A stretch of 64,000 bases of DNA from Rhodospirillales bacterium (GCA_009377525.1 WHTW01000003.1:33525-97524), one strand, 5' to 3'; numbered from the stretch's first letter, positions 51,244 through 59,552 are shown. Numbers and translations are program-made. The notes: generated by a model not told the origin, from the sequence alone.

Positions 51244-53255
51244 GGAGTTCTCCGCAGGATGAGATTGTCGGCCGCGTCCAGCTCGGCTGTCCAGCCGGGC
51301 GGCACCCACGTCGTGGCCGTGTAGCCCTCGATGACCGCGGCACCCGTGATCTTCTGGCCGGCCGTCAGGGTCTCGGCCGTGTAGCGCGCGCAGTCGATCC
51401 GGGCGTCGTCGTGGAAGATCCTGGCCTTCTCCGGCGCGCGGCTCGCCAGCATCTCGCGGTCGAGCCGCGGCGCCGTGTCGATGGGCAGGGTGGCGCCGAC
51501 CCGCAAAGTCACGATCTCGACCGGCCGGTCTAGCGTGGCACCGTGCATGAAAGTGCGGTGATGGGCGTCGGCGAACAGCTCGGCGAGATAGGCCGCGTCG
51601 AGTGAGCCGAGCCGGTTGGCCGGCACCTCGACTCCGACCTCGAAGGCCTGGCCGACGAAGCGCATGTCGAGTGTGTGCACATAGACGAGATCACCCGGCA
51701 GCTTCATGTCGGCGAACTGTGCGGCGAGCCGCGCGCGCATCTCGCCGAAGATGCGGCCTGCTTCCTTGGCCGCCGCATCGTCGAGCTTCATCTTGCGCGT
51801 GACGGCGTCGAACTTGGTGTAGTCCGAGGCGACCAGCCCGTAGGCCGAGATCACGCCGGCATTGGGCGGGACAACAATGGTCGAGATGCCGAGTTCCTCG
51901 GCGATGCGCGCGGCGTGCAGCGGGCCCGCGCCGCCGAACGGCACCAGCGCATAGTCGCGCGGATCGCGACCGCGCTCGGTCGAGACGAGCTGGATGGCGC
52001 GCACGATGTTGGCGTCGGCGAGCTGCAGGGCGGAGGAGGCGGCTTGCTCGACGCTGAGACCGAAGCGTTGCGCCAGCGGCTCGAAGGCGCGCTTGGCTGC
52101 TTCGCCGTCGAGGCTCATGCGGCCGCCCAGGAACGCACCGGGCCGTATCGTGCCGATGACGATATGGGCGTCGGTCGTGGCGGGTTCGGCGCCGCCCTTG
52201 CCGTAGCAGGCCGGGCCGGGATCGGCGCCGGCGCTTTGGGGACCCACCCGCAGCATGCCGCCGTCGTCGACCCAGGCGATCGAGCCGCCGCCCGCGCCGA
52301 CCGAGACGATGTCGAGCACCGGCGTGCGGATCGGCAGGCCGTCGATCTCGCTTTCCGAGGCGAGCGAGGGTCTTCCGTCCTGCACCAGGCAGACGTCGGT
52401 CGAGGTGCCGCCCATGTCGAAGGTGATGAGATCGTCGAAGCCCGAACGTGCGGCCTGGCGCGTCGCACCCACCACGCCGGCGGCCGGACCGGAGTAGAGC
52501 GCGGTGATGGCGCTTTCGCGCATCGCCTCCGCCGGCAGGCGCCCGCCGTTGGACTGCATCACCGTGAAGCGGCCCTTGAAGCCCGCTTCGGCGAGCTTGC
52601 TTTCGAAGCGATGCAGGTAGCCGTCGATCACCGGCTGAACATAGGCCGAGAGCAGCGTCGTCGAAGCGCGCTCGAACTCGCGGAACTCGCGCGCCACCTG
52701 ATGGCTCGCTGTGACCAGCACGCCGGGCAGCGCCTCGCCGAGCAGCGCCGCCAGCCGCTTCTCGTGGACGGGATTGGCGTAGGCGTTGAGCAGGCAGATC
52801 GCGACCGCACGATAGCTGCCGGCCTTGATGGCTGGGATCAATTCGCTTTTGACTGCCGGCTCATCGAGCGGCTTCTCGATCGACCCGTCGGCGCTGATCC
52901 GCTCCCGCGCCTCGAAGCAGTCCTTGCGACGTACCGGCGGTGCCGGCTTGGCATAAAAGAGATCGTATATGTTGCGCCGGTCGTGGCGCTGCATGAACAG
53001 GAGATCGCGGAAGCCCGCCGTGGCGATGAAGGCGACAGCGGCACCCTTGCGCTCCAGCACGGCATTGGTCGCCACCGTCGAGCCATGCCCGAGATCTTCG
53101 ATGCGCGCGAGGTCGATGCCCGAGGCGGTGAGTGCCGCGAACGCGCCCACGTCCGGACTCCTGGGCGTGCTCGGGACCTTGGTGACGATAACCTTGCCGC
53201 CTTCGACGGCCACAAGGTCGGTAAAGGTCCCGCCGACCTCGACACCTACGCGCAT
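51240..53255 (-). CDS. Hydantoinase A / oxoprolinase family protein
   Basis: A 671-residue ASKHA-fold HyuA subunit: VGVEVGGTFTDLVAV, ITFDMGGTSTDVCLV and VPFGGAGPLHAARIAEELG are phosphate-binding loops. It phosphorylates a carbonyl group with ATP so that HyuB can open the ring or carboxylate. I prefer the ATG at 53255, which has AGGGAAGGG 8-9 bases upstream; a TTG at 53261 is also in frame. HyuA and HyuB form a two-gene operon convergent with the BrnT-type locus. Confidence 0.93.
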   Translation of the reverse strand: MRVGVEVGGTFTDLVAVEGGKVIVTKVPSTPRSPDVGAFAALTASGIDLARIEDLGHGSTVATNAVLERKGAAVAFIATAGFRDLLFMQRHDRRNIYDLFYAKPAPPVRRKDCFEARERISADGSIEKPLDEPAVKSELIPAIKAGSYRAVAICLLNAYANPVHEKRLAALLGEALPGVLVTASHQVAREFREFERASTTLLSAYVQPVIDGYLHRFESKLAEAGFKGRFTVMQSNGGRLPAEAMRESAITALYSGPAAGVVGATRQAARSGFDDLITFDMGGTSTDVCLVQDGRPSLASESEIDGLPIRTPVLDIVSVGAGGGSIAWVDDGGMLRVGPQSAGADPGPACYGKGGAEPATTDAHIVIGTIRPGAFLGGRMSLDGEAAKRAFEPLAQRFGLSVEQAASSALQLADANIVRAIQLVSTERGRDPRDYALVPFGGAGPLHAARIAEELGISTIVVPPNAGVISAYGLVASDYTKFDAVTRKMKLDDAAAKEAGRIFGEMRARLAAQFADMKLPGDLVYVHTLDMRFVGQAFEVGVEVPANRLGSLDAAYLAELFADAHHRTFMHGATLDRPVEIVTLRVGATLPIDTAPRLDREMLASRAPEKARIFHDDARIDCARYTAETLTAGQKITGAAVIEGYTATTWVPPGWTAELDAADNLILRRTP

Positions 53256-53296
53256 GTCCAAAACCCTTCCCTGGGGCTGCTATGCTACGGGGGTCG

Positions 53297-53319
53297 CAAT
53301 ACGTATACTAGTCGTATTG
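53297..53319. promoter_or_regulatory. Operator/promoter of the PemIK-like locus
   Basis: Perfect inverted repeat CAATACG-N9-CGTATTG (53297-53319), with TATACT (53304-53309), a good -10 element, inside it. It ends 9 bp before the antitoxin start. Antitoxins of the MazE/PemI type typically bind such dyads to repress their own operon. Confidence 0.6.
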
Positions 53320-53328
53320 AGGGCCATC

Positions 53329-53556
53329 ATGAAGAAACTGACCATAACCGTCGACAATGACGTCTATCGCGGCCTGAAGAAGAAAGTAGGGCCCAGACGC
53401 ATCAGTCGCTTCCTCAATGATCTCGCGCGACCGCACGTCGTCGACGACGATCTGCTGAAGGCGTACCGCCAGATGGCAGAGGATCGAGGCCGCGAAGCGG
53501 AAGCGGACGAATGGGTCGAAGGGCTGATCGAAGATGCCGCGCCGCAGCCTGAGTGA
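53329..53556 (+). CDS. MazE/PemI-like antitoxin
   Basis: A 75-residue protein: MKKLTITVDNDVYRGLKKKV then ISRFLNDLARPH (ribbon-helix-helix-like DNA-binding part) and an acidic C-terminal tail (ADEWVEGLIEDA). It overlaps the toxin gene by 23 bp. The short -helical beginning and acidic end are typical of antitoxins that plug the toxin active site. It sits directly upstream of a PemK/MazF-type toxin and downstream of a dyad operator. Confidence 0.85.
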   Translation: MKKLTITVDNDVYRGLKKKVGPRRISRFLNDLARPHVVDDDLLKAYRQMAEDRGREAEADEWVEGLIEDAAPQPE

Positions 53557-53911
53557 GCCGGCGCGCCCCTTTGAACTCCGTCGGCCTCCTCGTCGCGGTG
53601 AAGTGTATTGGGTCGCTTTCGGACCGGCAATTGGCGGTGAAATTCAGAAACCACGCCCCGCCGTCGTGGTGAGCAATGATGCGGCGAATACCGCACTCAA
53701 TCGCGTACAGGTCGTTCCGATCACCAGCCAGACGGCACGAGTCTATCCGTCCGAGGCGCTTGTCAGGCTGCGCGGCGAACCGCGCAAGGCCATGGCCGAT
53801 CAACTGACGACCGCAAGTCGCAAGCGCCTGATGGGCTATCTCGGCAAGTTGGGCGCCGGCGACATGGAACAGGTCGACCGCGCCATTCGTCTGCAACTCG
53901 CCCTGTCCTGA
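53534..53911 (+). CDS. PemK/MazF family endoribonuclease toxin
   Basis: A 125-residue MazF/PemK-type toxin: RRGEVYWVAFGPAIGGEIQK, KPRPAVVVSNDAAN, VVPITSQTARVYPSEA and KAMADQLTTASRKRL, with the usual conserved arginine/threonine active-site features. Cleaves mRNA at specific short sequences when free of antitoxin. The N-terminal 18 residues before the conserved RGEVYWV lie in the overlap with the antitoxin gene. The pair appears intact, unlike the other two toxin loci here. Confidence 0.9.
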   Translation: MPRRSLSEPARPFELRRPPRRGEVYWVAFGPAIGGEIQKPRPAVVVSNDAANTALNRVQVVPITSQTARVYPSEALVRLRGEPRKAMADQLTTASRKRLMGYLGKLGAGDMEQVDRAIRLQLALS

Positions 53912-53921
53912 ACAGCCGCGA

Positions 53922-54179
53922 TCAGCTCTGCGGCCCGGCGAGCTTGGCCTGCAGCTCGGCGATCTGCTTCTTCAGCTCCTCGTTCTCCTCGCGCGCCTTG
54001 GCGGCCATGGCTTTCACCGCCTCGAACTCGTCGCGGCGGGGAATGTCCATGCCGTCCAGGATCTTGGCGATCTGGTCGCGGACGCGGCCTTCGACCTCGT
54101 CCTTCACGCCGGTCAACGCGCCCATGGCGCCGTTGGCCATCTTGGTGAGGTCGTCGATGAACGGATTGCGGGTCTGCAT
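53922..54179 (-). CDS. ubiK: Accessory factor UbiK (BMFP family)
   Basis: An 85-residue UbiK-like protein: DDLTKMANGAMGALTGVKDE then a C-terminal coiled coil (EFEAVKAMAAKAREENEELK then KQIAELQAKL). In E. coli UbiK binds UbiJ and helps ubiquinone synthesis. The ATG at 54179 follows AGGAGTCACAGCC. It is divergent from the crotonase gene. Confidence 0.9.
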   Translation of the reverse strand: MQTRNPFIDDLTKMANGAMGALTGVKDEVEGRVRDQIAKILDGMDIPRRDEFEAVKAMAAKAREENEELKKQIAELQAKLAGPQS

Positions 54180-54257
54180 GGCTGTGACTCCTGATGCGGC
54201 GAGTATGGGCGGCTGGTAGCATCCCATCAAGAACGCCCGAGAACGCCGGAGGAGCCT

Positions 54258-54992
54258 GTGGATCTGGTCAAAGTCGAGTCGAGCGAAGGCATCACCACCA
54301 TCACCATGACGCGTGCCGACAAGCGCAATGCGTTGAATCAGCAGATTTGCGACGCGTTGTGCGATGCCTATACGGCCTTCGAAGCGGGGTCCGACCAGGT
54401 AGCGATTTTGCAGGCCGATGGCCCGGCCTTCTGCGTCGGCGCCGATCTCAAGGAGCCGCCGGCCGCGATGTGGAAGGCCGTCCCGGATGTCAGCCACAAG
54501 CTCAGCAAGCCGGTGATCGCCGCTACCCAGGGCTGGGTGATCGGCGGCGCCATCTGCATGGTCATGACCTGCGACCTGATGGTGTCGGCCGACACCACCA
54601 AGTTCATGTACCCTGAGGCCAAGGTCGGCGTATTCGGCGGCCTGATGCCCGGCATCGTCTCGCGCATGCCGCATAAAGTTGCCATGGAGCTCCTCCTCTT
54701 GGGGGAAGAGATTTCCGTCAAGCGCGCCTACGATGTCGGCTTCGTCAACAAGGTCGTGCCGCTCGGCGAGGAGCGCAAGGAAGCGCGGCGCATGGCCAAG
54801 GTGATTGCCGATTCCGCACCGCTGGTGATCCGCACCCTGCGCGACTTCGCCAACCAGACCTTGCCGCGCGGTCCGGCCGAGGTCTTCGTGCCCGAGCGCT
54901 ACAAGCTCGAGCGCATCGCCACCAGCGAGGACCGCAAGGAAGGCGCCGCCGCCTTCCGCGAGAAGCGCGCGGCGCGATTCAAAGGCAGGTAG
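54258..54992 (+). CDS. Enoyl-CoA hydratase/isomerase family protein (first catalytic Glu replaced)
   Basis: A 244-residue crotonase-fold protein starting GTG at 54258. Oxyanion-hole sequences are ILQADGPAFCVGADLKE and GWVIGGAICMVMTCD. In rat enoyl-CoA hydratase E144 sits in GGGCELA and E164 in QPE; here the first position is Cys (GGAICMV) while the second (MYPEAKVG) is kept. It is therefore probably not a conventional hydratase and may be an isomerase or another crotonase. It is 2 bp upstream of proC in the same direction. Confidence 0.9.
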   Translation: MDLVKVESSEGITTITMTRADKRNALNQQICDALCDAYTAFEAGSDQVAILQADGPAFCVGADLKEPPAAMWKAVPDVSHKLSKPVIAATQGWVIGGAICMVMTCDLMVSADTTKFMYPEAKVGVFGGLMPGIVSRMPHKVAMELLLLGEEISVKRAYDVGFVNKVVPLGEERKEARRMAKVIADSAPLVIRTLRDFANQTLPRGPAEVFVPERYKLERIATSEDRKEGAAAFREKRAARFKGR

Positions 54993-54994
54993 CC

Positions 54995-55792
54995 ATGGGC
55001 GATCTTCTCCTCGTCGGTTGCGGCAAGATGGGCGGCGCCATGCTGGAAGGCTGGCTGGCGCGCGGTCTGTCTGCCGGCGATGTCGTCGTCGCCGAGCCGG
55101 TCGATGCACTGCGGCCGCATATGCCCGGCCTGCGCGCCGTCGCCTCGACTTCCGACATGGCCAGGACGCCTGAGATCGTCGTGCTGGCGGTCAAGCCACA
55201 GTCGATGGATGGCGTGCTGCCCGACCTGAAACGCTTCGCCGACGAGGGCGCGGTGTTCCTGTCGATCGCTGCCGGCAAGACGCTGAAGTATTTCGCAAGC
55301 CACCTCGGTTCGACGGCCAAGGTCGTGCGCTCGATGCCCAACACGCCGGCAGCGGTGCGCCAGGGCATCACGGTGGCGACGGCGGCGCGCGGCGTGTCGG
55401 AGGCCGAGAAGAAGCGCTGCCATCAATTGCTCGAGGCCGTCGGCCAGGTCGTGTGGGTCGACGACGAGGCCTTGATGGATCCGGTGACGGCCCTGTCGGG
55501 CAGCGGGCCGGCCTATGTCTTCCTGCTGGTCGAGGCGATGGCGGCGGCCGGCACCAAGCTCGGACTCACGCCCGACATGGCCATGCAGCTCGCCCGCGCC
55601 ACCGTGGTGGGCAGTGGCGAGCTCCTGAAGCAGTCGAGCGAACCTGCATCGCAGTTGCGCGTTAACGTGACGAGTCCCGGCGGCACCACGGCCGAGGCGC
55701 TGAAGGTGTTGATGGCGGCCGACGGCATCCAGCCGGTGTTCGACAAGGCACTGGCCGCAGCCTCGCGGCGATCGAAGGAGCTCGCGGGATGA
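54995..55792 (+). CDS. proC: Pyrroline-5-carboxylate reductase
   Basis: A 265-residue ProC, which reduces pyrroline-5-carboxylate to L-proline with NAD(P)H. Rossmann GCGKMGGAMLEGWL near residue 5, AVKPQSMDGVLPDL, VRSMPNTPAAVRQG, and the C-terminal signature TALSGSGPAYVFLLVEAMA and SPGGTTAEALKVL. Overlaps the TetR gene start by 4 bp. Start ATG at 54995 after AAAGGCAGGTAGCC. Confidence 0.96.
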   Translation: MGDLLLVGCGKMGGAMLEGWLARGLSAGDVVVAEPVDALRPHMPGLRAVASTSDMARTPEIVVLAVKPQSMDGVLPDLKRFADEGAVFLSIAAGKTLKYFASHLGSTAKVVRSMPNTPAAVRQGITVATAARGVSEAEKKRCHQLLEAVGQVVWVDDEALMDPVTALSGSGPAYVFLLVEAMAAAGTKLGLTPDMAMQLARATVVGSGELLKQSSEPASQLRVNVTSPGGTTAEALKVLMAADGIQPVFDKALAAASRRSKELAG

Positions 55793-56412
55793 AGCCTGCC
55801 AACGAAGCGGCGCTGGATGCTTTCATCAAGCTGATCGCCGAGAAGGGCTTTGCCGATGTCGCCTTGCGCGACATCGCCGAAGCCGCAGGGCTGAGCCTGG
55901 CCGAGCTCTACCGGGTCTATCCCGACAAGGTGGCGCTTGCGGCGGCCTTCATGGCGAAGATCGATGCGGAGGTTTTGGCCGGCACGCCGACCCGCAGCGA
56001 TCCCGAGGAGACGGCGCGCGACCGCCTGTTCGACGCCATGATGCGCCGTTACGATGCGCTCAGGCCATACCGCGAGGTCCTGGGGGCGATCCGTCGCGCC
56101 AGCACCCGCGACCCCATGCTGGCGCTGGCGATGGGCCCGGCACTTCGCCGATCGATGGCCGCCATGCTGGAAGCAGCATCGGTGCCGAGCGAAGGGTTGA
56201 CTGGTGCGCTGCGGCAAAATGGGCTGCTGGCGATCCATTATGTCGTGTCGCGAGTTTACGAGCAGGACGAGACCACCGATCTGTCCAAGACCATGGCGGC
56301 CTTGGACAGCCGGCTGAAAATGGCAGAGCGTTGGGCTCAACTATTTGAAAAATATGTGAAATCTCCTCAGAAGCAGAAGCCGCAGAACGAGGTGAATTCG
56401 CCTGCTGCGTGA
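55789..56412 (+). CDS. TetR/AcrR family regulator
   Basis: A 207-residue regulator. The N-terminal helix-turn-helix (LDAFIKLIAEKGFADVALRD then IAEAAGLSLAELYRVYPDK) at about 9-52 is typical of TetR. The C-terminal ligand domain is not one I recognise; part of it resembles COQ9-like and lipid-related regulators. It overlaps proC by ATGA and lies upstream of the phasin gene, but the PhaR-like sites after it belong to a different regulator. A perfect 27-bp palindrome starts at its TGA. Confidence 0.85.
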   Translation: MKPANEAALDAFIKLIAEKGFADVALRDIAEAAGLSLAELYRVYPDKVALAAAFMAKIDAEVLAGTPTRSDPEETARDRLFDAMMRRYDALRPYREVLGAIRRASTRDPMLALAMGPALRRSMAAMLEAASVPSEGLTGALRQNGLLAIHYVVSRVYEQDETTDLSKTMAALDSRLKMAERWAQLFEKYVKSPQKQKPQNEVNSPAA

Positions 56413-56438
56413 ACTTTTTGTGCAGCGCACAAAAAGTT
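56412..56438. promoter_or_regulatory. 27-bp perfect palindrome between tetR and phasin
   Basis: Perfect 12-bp arms AACTTTTTGTGC and GCACAAAAAGTT around AGC. Overlaps the A of the tetR stop. It includes the first PhaR-like site. It may act as a terminator, a TetR or PhaR operator, or both. Confidence 0.6.
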
Positions 56439-56492
56439 CTCTTGACTTGGTGCACCGCAAGCATAGATTAAGCCTCGTTGTGCACCGCAGCA
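56421..56492. promoter_or_regulatory. Three PhaR-like sites phased by 30 bp
   Basis: TGCAGCGCACAA (56421), TGCACCGCAAGC (56451) and TGCACCGCAGCA (56481) start exactly 30 bp apart. The first and third match TGCRNYGCASMA, which I remember as the PhaR motif in Bradyrhizobium; the second fails at the S position and the last base. PhaR represses phasin genes until polyhydroxyalkanoate granules form. Confidence 0.6.
56442..56469 (+). promoter_or_regulatory. Candidate phasin promoter
   Basis: TTGACT (56442-56447) and TAGATT (56464-56469) with a 16-bp spacer, 75 bp before the phasin ATG. The second PhaR-like site occupies the spacer, as expected for repression. Confidence 0.45.
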
Positions 56493-56544
56493 AAGCGGTT
56501 CAGCCCCAGTCTTCCACGCGCTTCGTTTCTCGCAGGAGAGCCCC

Positions 56545-56979
56545 ATGTTCGCCAACGGTACGTTCAAGAACCCCTTCACTGACTACGACTTCACCAAGAT
56601 CGCCGGCGAGTTCAAGCTGCCGACCGTCAACGTCGAGAGCGTCGTCGAGACCGCGCGCAAGAATTTTGCCGTGCTGACCTCGGCCAACACCGCCGCCGTC
56701 GAGACGATGAAGACCATCGCTCAGCGCCAGGGCGACATGGTCCGCGCGGCGATGGAGGACTTCTCCAAGCATGGCAGCGAAGTGCTCGCCGCCGCGACGG
56801 TCGAGGAGAAGGCCATCAAGCAGATCGACTTCGCCAAGAAGAGCTACGAGACGGCGATCGCCAACACCAAGGAGATCGCGGATCTCGTCGGCAAGAGCCA
56901 GGCCGAGGCTTTCGAGGCGCTGAGCGCGCGCGTCGCCGAGCTGACCGAAGAGGTCAAGGCCGCGATCGCCAAGAAGTAA
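56545..56979 (+). CDS. Phasin family protein
   Basis: A 144-residue amphipathic helical phasin of the alphaproteobacterial type: VESVVETARKNFAVLTSANT, RQGDMVRAAMEDFSKHGSEV and KQIDFAKKSYETAIANTKEI. It coats polyhydroxyalkanoate granules. ATG at 56545 with AGGAGAGCCCC upstream. Three PhaR-like sites precede it. No PHA synthase is in the window, so it lies apart from the main pha locus. Confidence 0.92.
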   Translation: MFANGTFKNPFTDYDFTKIAGEFKLPTVNVESVVETARKNFAVLTSANTAAVETMKTIAQRQGDMVRAAMEDFSKHGSEVLAAATVEEKAIKQIDFAKKSYETAIANTKEIADLVGKSQAEAFEALSARVAELTEEVKAAIAKK

Positions 56980-57000
56980 TTTCGGTCAGCCCGACCAAGG

Positions 57001-57025
57001 CCCTCCCCCGCCAGACAGGGGAGGG
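57001..57025. terminator. Hairpin after the phasin gene
   Basis: CCCTCCCC (57001-57008) and GGGGAGGG (57018-57025) form an 8-bp stem with a 9-base loop, 21 bp after the phasin stop. No T run. Belongs to the same CCTCCCC type as the palindrome at 35976. Confidence 0.5.
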
Positions 57026-57037
57026 CTAGGTTGGGGC

Positions 57038-57376
57038 ATGAGCACGATCACTTACGACGACTTCACGCGGGTCGATATCCGCGTCGGCACCATCCGCGAA
57101 GCAGCGCCGCTCGAGGGCGTCCGCAAGCCAGCCTATCGACTGTTGATCGACTTCGGGCCCGAGATCGGCCAGCGCAAGTCATCGGCGCAGATCACGATCC
57201 ACTATCGGGCTGACGAATTGATCGGCCGCCAGGTCGCCGCCGTCGTCAATTTCCCGCCGCGCCAGATCGGCAAGTTCATGTCCGAAGTTCTGACGCTCGG
57301 CTTTCCCGCCGAGGACGGCAGCGTCGTGCTGATCGCGCCAGACAAGAAAATTCCCAACGGCGGCAAGCTGTTCTAG
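57038..57376 (+). CDS. CsaA-like tRNA-binding protein
   Basis: A 112-residue single OB-fold protein like CsaA: DDFTRVDIRVGTIREAAPLE, YRLLIDFGPEIGQRKSSAQI, VNFPPRQIGKFMSEVL. CsaA binds tRNA-like RNA and has been called a secretion chaperone. ATG at 57038. A family A palindrome follows 5 bp after its stop. Confidence 0.92.
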   Translation: MSTITYDDFTRVDIRVGTIREAAPLEGVRKPAYRLLIDFGPEIGQRKSSAQITIHYRADELIGRQVAAVVNFPPRQIGKFMSEVLTLGFPAEDGSVVLIAPDKKIPNGGKLF

Positions 57377-57381
57377 TCATC

Positions 57382-57469
57382 GGAGCGCGGGCCTCCGGCC
57401 CGCTCAAGTGGAGCGCGGACCTCCAGGTCCGCTCATTATTCATGATGCGGACTTGGAGGCCCGCGCTCC
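57382..57469. repeat. Family A branched palindrome, copy 7
   Basis: Perfect 15-bp outer arms GGAGCGCGGGCCTCC (57382-57396) and complement (57455-57469); inner GGGCC/GGCCC, GCGGACCT/AGGTCCGC and ATGATTATTCAT-like hairpins. At the convergent junction of the CsaA-like gene and the branched-chain aminotransferase. Confidence 0.9.
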
Positions 57470-57470
57470 A

Positions 57471-58562
57471 CTAAAGCACCTTGTGGATCCAGCCGTACTT
57501 GTCGGCGGCATGCCCGCGCTGGATGCCGACCAGGGCCGATTTCAGTTCCTCGGTCTGGGTGCCGGGGCCGCCGTTGCCGATCTTGAACTCGCCATCCTTG
57601 CTGCGGACCGTGCCGATCGGCGTGACCACGGCGGCGGTGCCGCAGGCGAACGCTTCGCGCAGGCGGCCGCTGCGCGCGTCGTTGCGCCACTGGTCGATCG
57701 AATAGCGGTCCTCGCGGACCTTGATGCCCTTGTCCTTGGCGAGCGTGAGCAGGGAGGAGCGCGTGATGCCGGGCAGGATCGTGCCGCCGAGCGGCGGCGT
57801 CACCATCGAGCCGTCGTCGAACACGAAGAAGATGTTCATGCCACCCAGCTCTTCGACCCATTTCTGCTCGACGGCATCGAGGAACACGACCTGGTCGCAG
57901 CCGTGGCGGGTCGCTTCGGCCTGGGCGAGCAGGCTCGCGGCATAGTTGCCGCCGCATTTCGCGGCGCCCGTTCCGCCGGGTGCGGCGCGCGTGAATTCCT
58001 GCGACACCCAGAGCGACACCGCCGGCGCGTCGGTCTTGAAGTACGAGCCGACCGACGAGGCGATGACGATGAACAGGTAGACGGACGACGGCTTCACGCC
58101 GAGGAAGATCTCGTTGGCGAACATGAAGGGCCGCAGGTAGAGGCTGCCGTCGCCGTCAGGAATCCACTCGCGGTCGGTCTTGACCAAGAGGTCGCACGCC
58201 TCGAGGAACAATTCCTCCGGCAGGTCCGGCATGGCAAGCCGCTCGGCCGACTTCTGGAAACGCCGCGCGTTCTCTTCCGGCCGGAACAGGGTCGCGCCGC
58301 CGTCCTTGGTGCGATAGGCCTTGAGGCCCTCGAAGACCTCCTGCGCGTAGTGCAGTACGGCCGCGGCCGGATCCATCGGGATCGGCGCCCGCGGCTCGAT
58401 GCGCGCGTCGTACCATCCCTTGGACTCGTGATAACGGATGGTCACCATGTGATCGGAGAACACCCGGCCGAAGCCCGGATTCTTGAGCAGCTCCGCACGC
58501 TTGGCGGCAGGCACCGGCGACGGGTGGGGATGGTGAACGAACTGAAGCTTGGTCTTGGACAT
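57471..58562 (-). CDS. ilvE: Branched-chain amino-acid aminotransferase (BCAT type)
   Basis: A 363-residue fold-type IV aminotransferase for Leu/Ile/Val. PLP lysine in AAKCGGNYAASLLAQAEA, later EQKWVEELGGMNIFFV, ACGTAAVVTPIG and the N-terminal EVFEGLKAYRTKDG. The ATG at 58562 gives the family length; a GTG at 58595 would add 11 residues. Next to a second, shorter aminotransferase of the same fold. Confidence 0.94.
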   Translation of the reverse strand: MSKTKLQFVHHPHPSPVPAAKRAELLKNPGFGRVFSDHMVTIRYHESKGWYDARIEPRAPIPMDPAAAVLHYAQEVFEGLKAYRTKDGGATLFRPEENARRFQKSAERLAMPDLPEELFLEACDLLVKTDREWIPDGDGSLYLRPFMFANEIFLGVKPSSVYLFIVIASSVGSYFKTDAPAVSLWVSQEFTRAAPGGTGAAKCGGNYAASLLAQAEATRHGCDQVVFLDAVEQKWVEELGGMNIFFVFDDGSMVTPPLGGTILPGITRSSLLTLAKDKGIKVREDRYSIDQWRNDARSGRLREAFACGTAAVVTPIGTVRSKDGEFKIGNGGPGTQTEELKSALVGIQRGHAADKYGWIHKVL

Positions 58563-58622
58563 TTTGCTCTCGGATTTCTTGTCTAACTGTACCACAGGGG
58601 GGTCCGGCGCAAGCCGTCGCGC

Positions 58623-59552
58623 CTACGCCGCCCGATCGACCGGCGGCGCGAGATGCGTGGACTCGCCGAAACCTTCGCAATCAGGCGCGCGCACTAGCTT
58701 CTGGAAATCCGCCACCAGGGTGCGAGCGACCGGCCCGGCCTGGTAGTGATGCCCGTCGAGCGATCCCACCGGCACGATTTCCGCCGCCGTACCGCACAGG
58801 AACACCTCGCTCGCCTGGGCGAGCTCCTGCGGCTTGACGGTGCGCTCCTCGACCGACCAGCCGCGCTTCTTCGCCATGCTCATGACGGCACGCCGCGTGA
58901 TGCCGTCCAAAAAGTTCTCCGGCGTCGGCGTCACCAGCGTGCCGTCGATCACCAGGAAGATGTTGGCACCGGTCGATTCGGCAAGGTCGCCCTTCCAATC
59001 GAGCATCAGCGCATCGTCGAAGCCCGCCTTGAGCGCCTTGTCCTTCTCGATGCCGCAGATGAGGTAGAGGCCCGCCACTTTGGCGTGGCCAGGCGCGAAG
59101 TCGGCCGACGGACGGCGGTACCTGGCCATGGTGACGCTGATGCCGGCATCGCGCGCCTGCACCGACAGCCGGCCCTCCTGCGCCCACGGCGCGATGGCAA
59201 GATGCACGGTGGTGCCGATGGCCGACACGCCCATCACCTCCGAACCACGCCAGGCGATCGGCCGCACATAGCCCGACTGCAGGCCGTTGGCCTTGATCAC
59301 GGCGCGCGTCGCTTCCTCGATCTCGGCGCGCGTCCACGGGATCTCGTAGTCGAGCAGGCGAGCGGAGTTGATCAGGCGCTGGCTATGGGCGGCCAGGCGG
59401 AAGACGCGGCCGTCGTAGATGCGCTCGCCCTCGAAGACGGCCGAGCCGTAATGCAGGGCATGGGTCAGCACGTGCATGCGGCTGTCGCGCCAGGAGACGA
59501 GCTTGCCGTCGAGCCAGATGAAGCCGTCGCGGTCATCCATGCCTAAGGACAT
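58623..59552 (-). CDS. Branched-chain aminotransferase, shorter IlvE type
   Basis: A 309-residue IlvE-like aminotransferase: WLDGKLVSWRDSRMHVLTHA and LHYGSAVFEGERIYDG, YVRPIAWRGSE, PGHAKVAGLYLICGIEKD (PLP lysine in HAKVAG), DLAESTGANIFLV, FLCGTAAEIVPVG. The ATG at 59552 has GAGGAGGAAAAGC upstream. 60 bp upstream of the first BCAT gene and same direction. Two paralogs of different subtype may differ in Ile/Val/Leu or keto-acid preference; the second BCAT may serve a MarR-controlled unit, as in some relatives. Confidence 0.92.
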   Translation of the reverse strand: MSLGMDDRDGFIWLDGKLVSWRDSRMHVLTHALHYGSAVFEGERIYDGRVFRLAAHSQRLINSARLLDYEIPWTRAEIEEATRAVIKANGLQSGYVRPIAWRGSEVMGVSAIGTTVHLAIAPWAQEGRLSVQARDAGISVTMARYRRPSADFAPGHAKVAGLYLICGIEKDKALKAGFDDALMLDWKGDLAESTGANIFLVIDGTLVTPTPENFLDGITRRAVMSMAKKRGWSVEERTVKPQELAQASEVFLCGTAAEIVPVGSLDGHHYQAGPVARTLVADFQKLVRAPDCEGFGESTHLAPPVDRAA

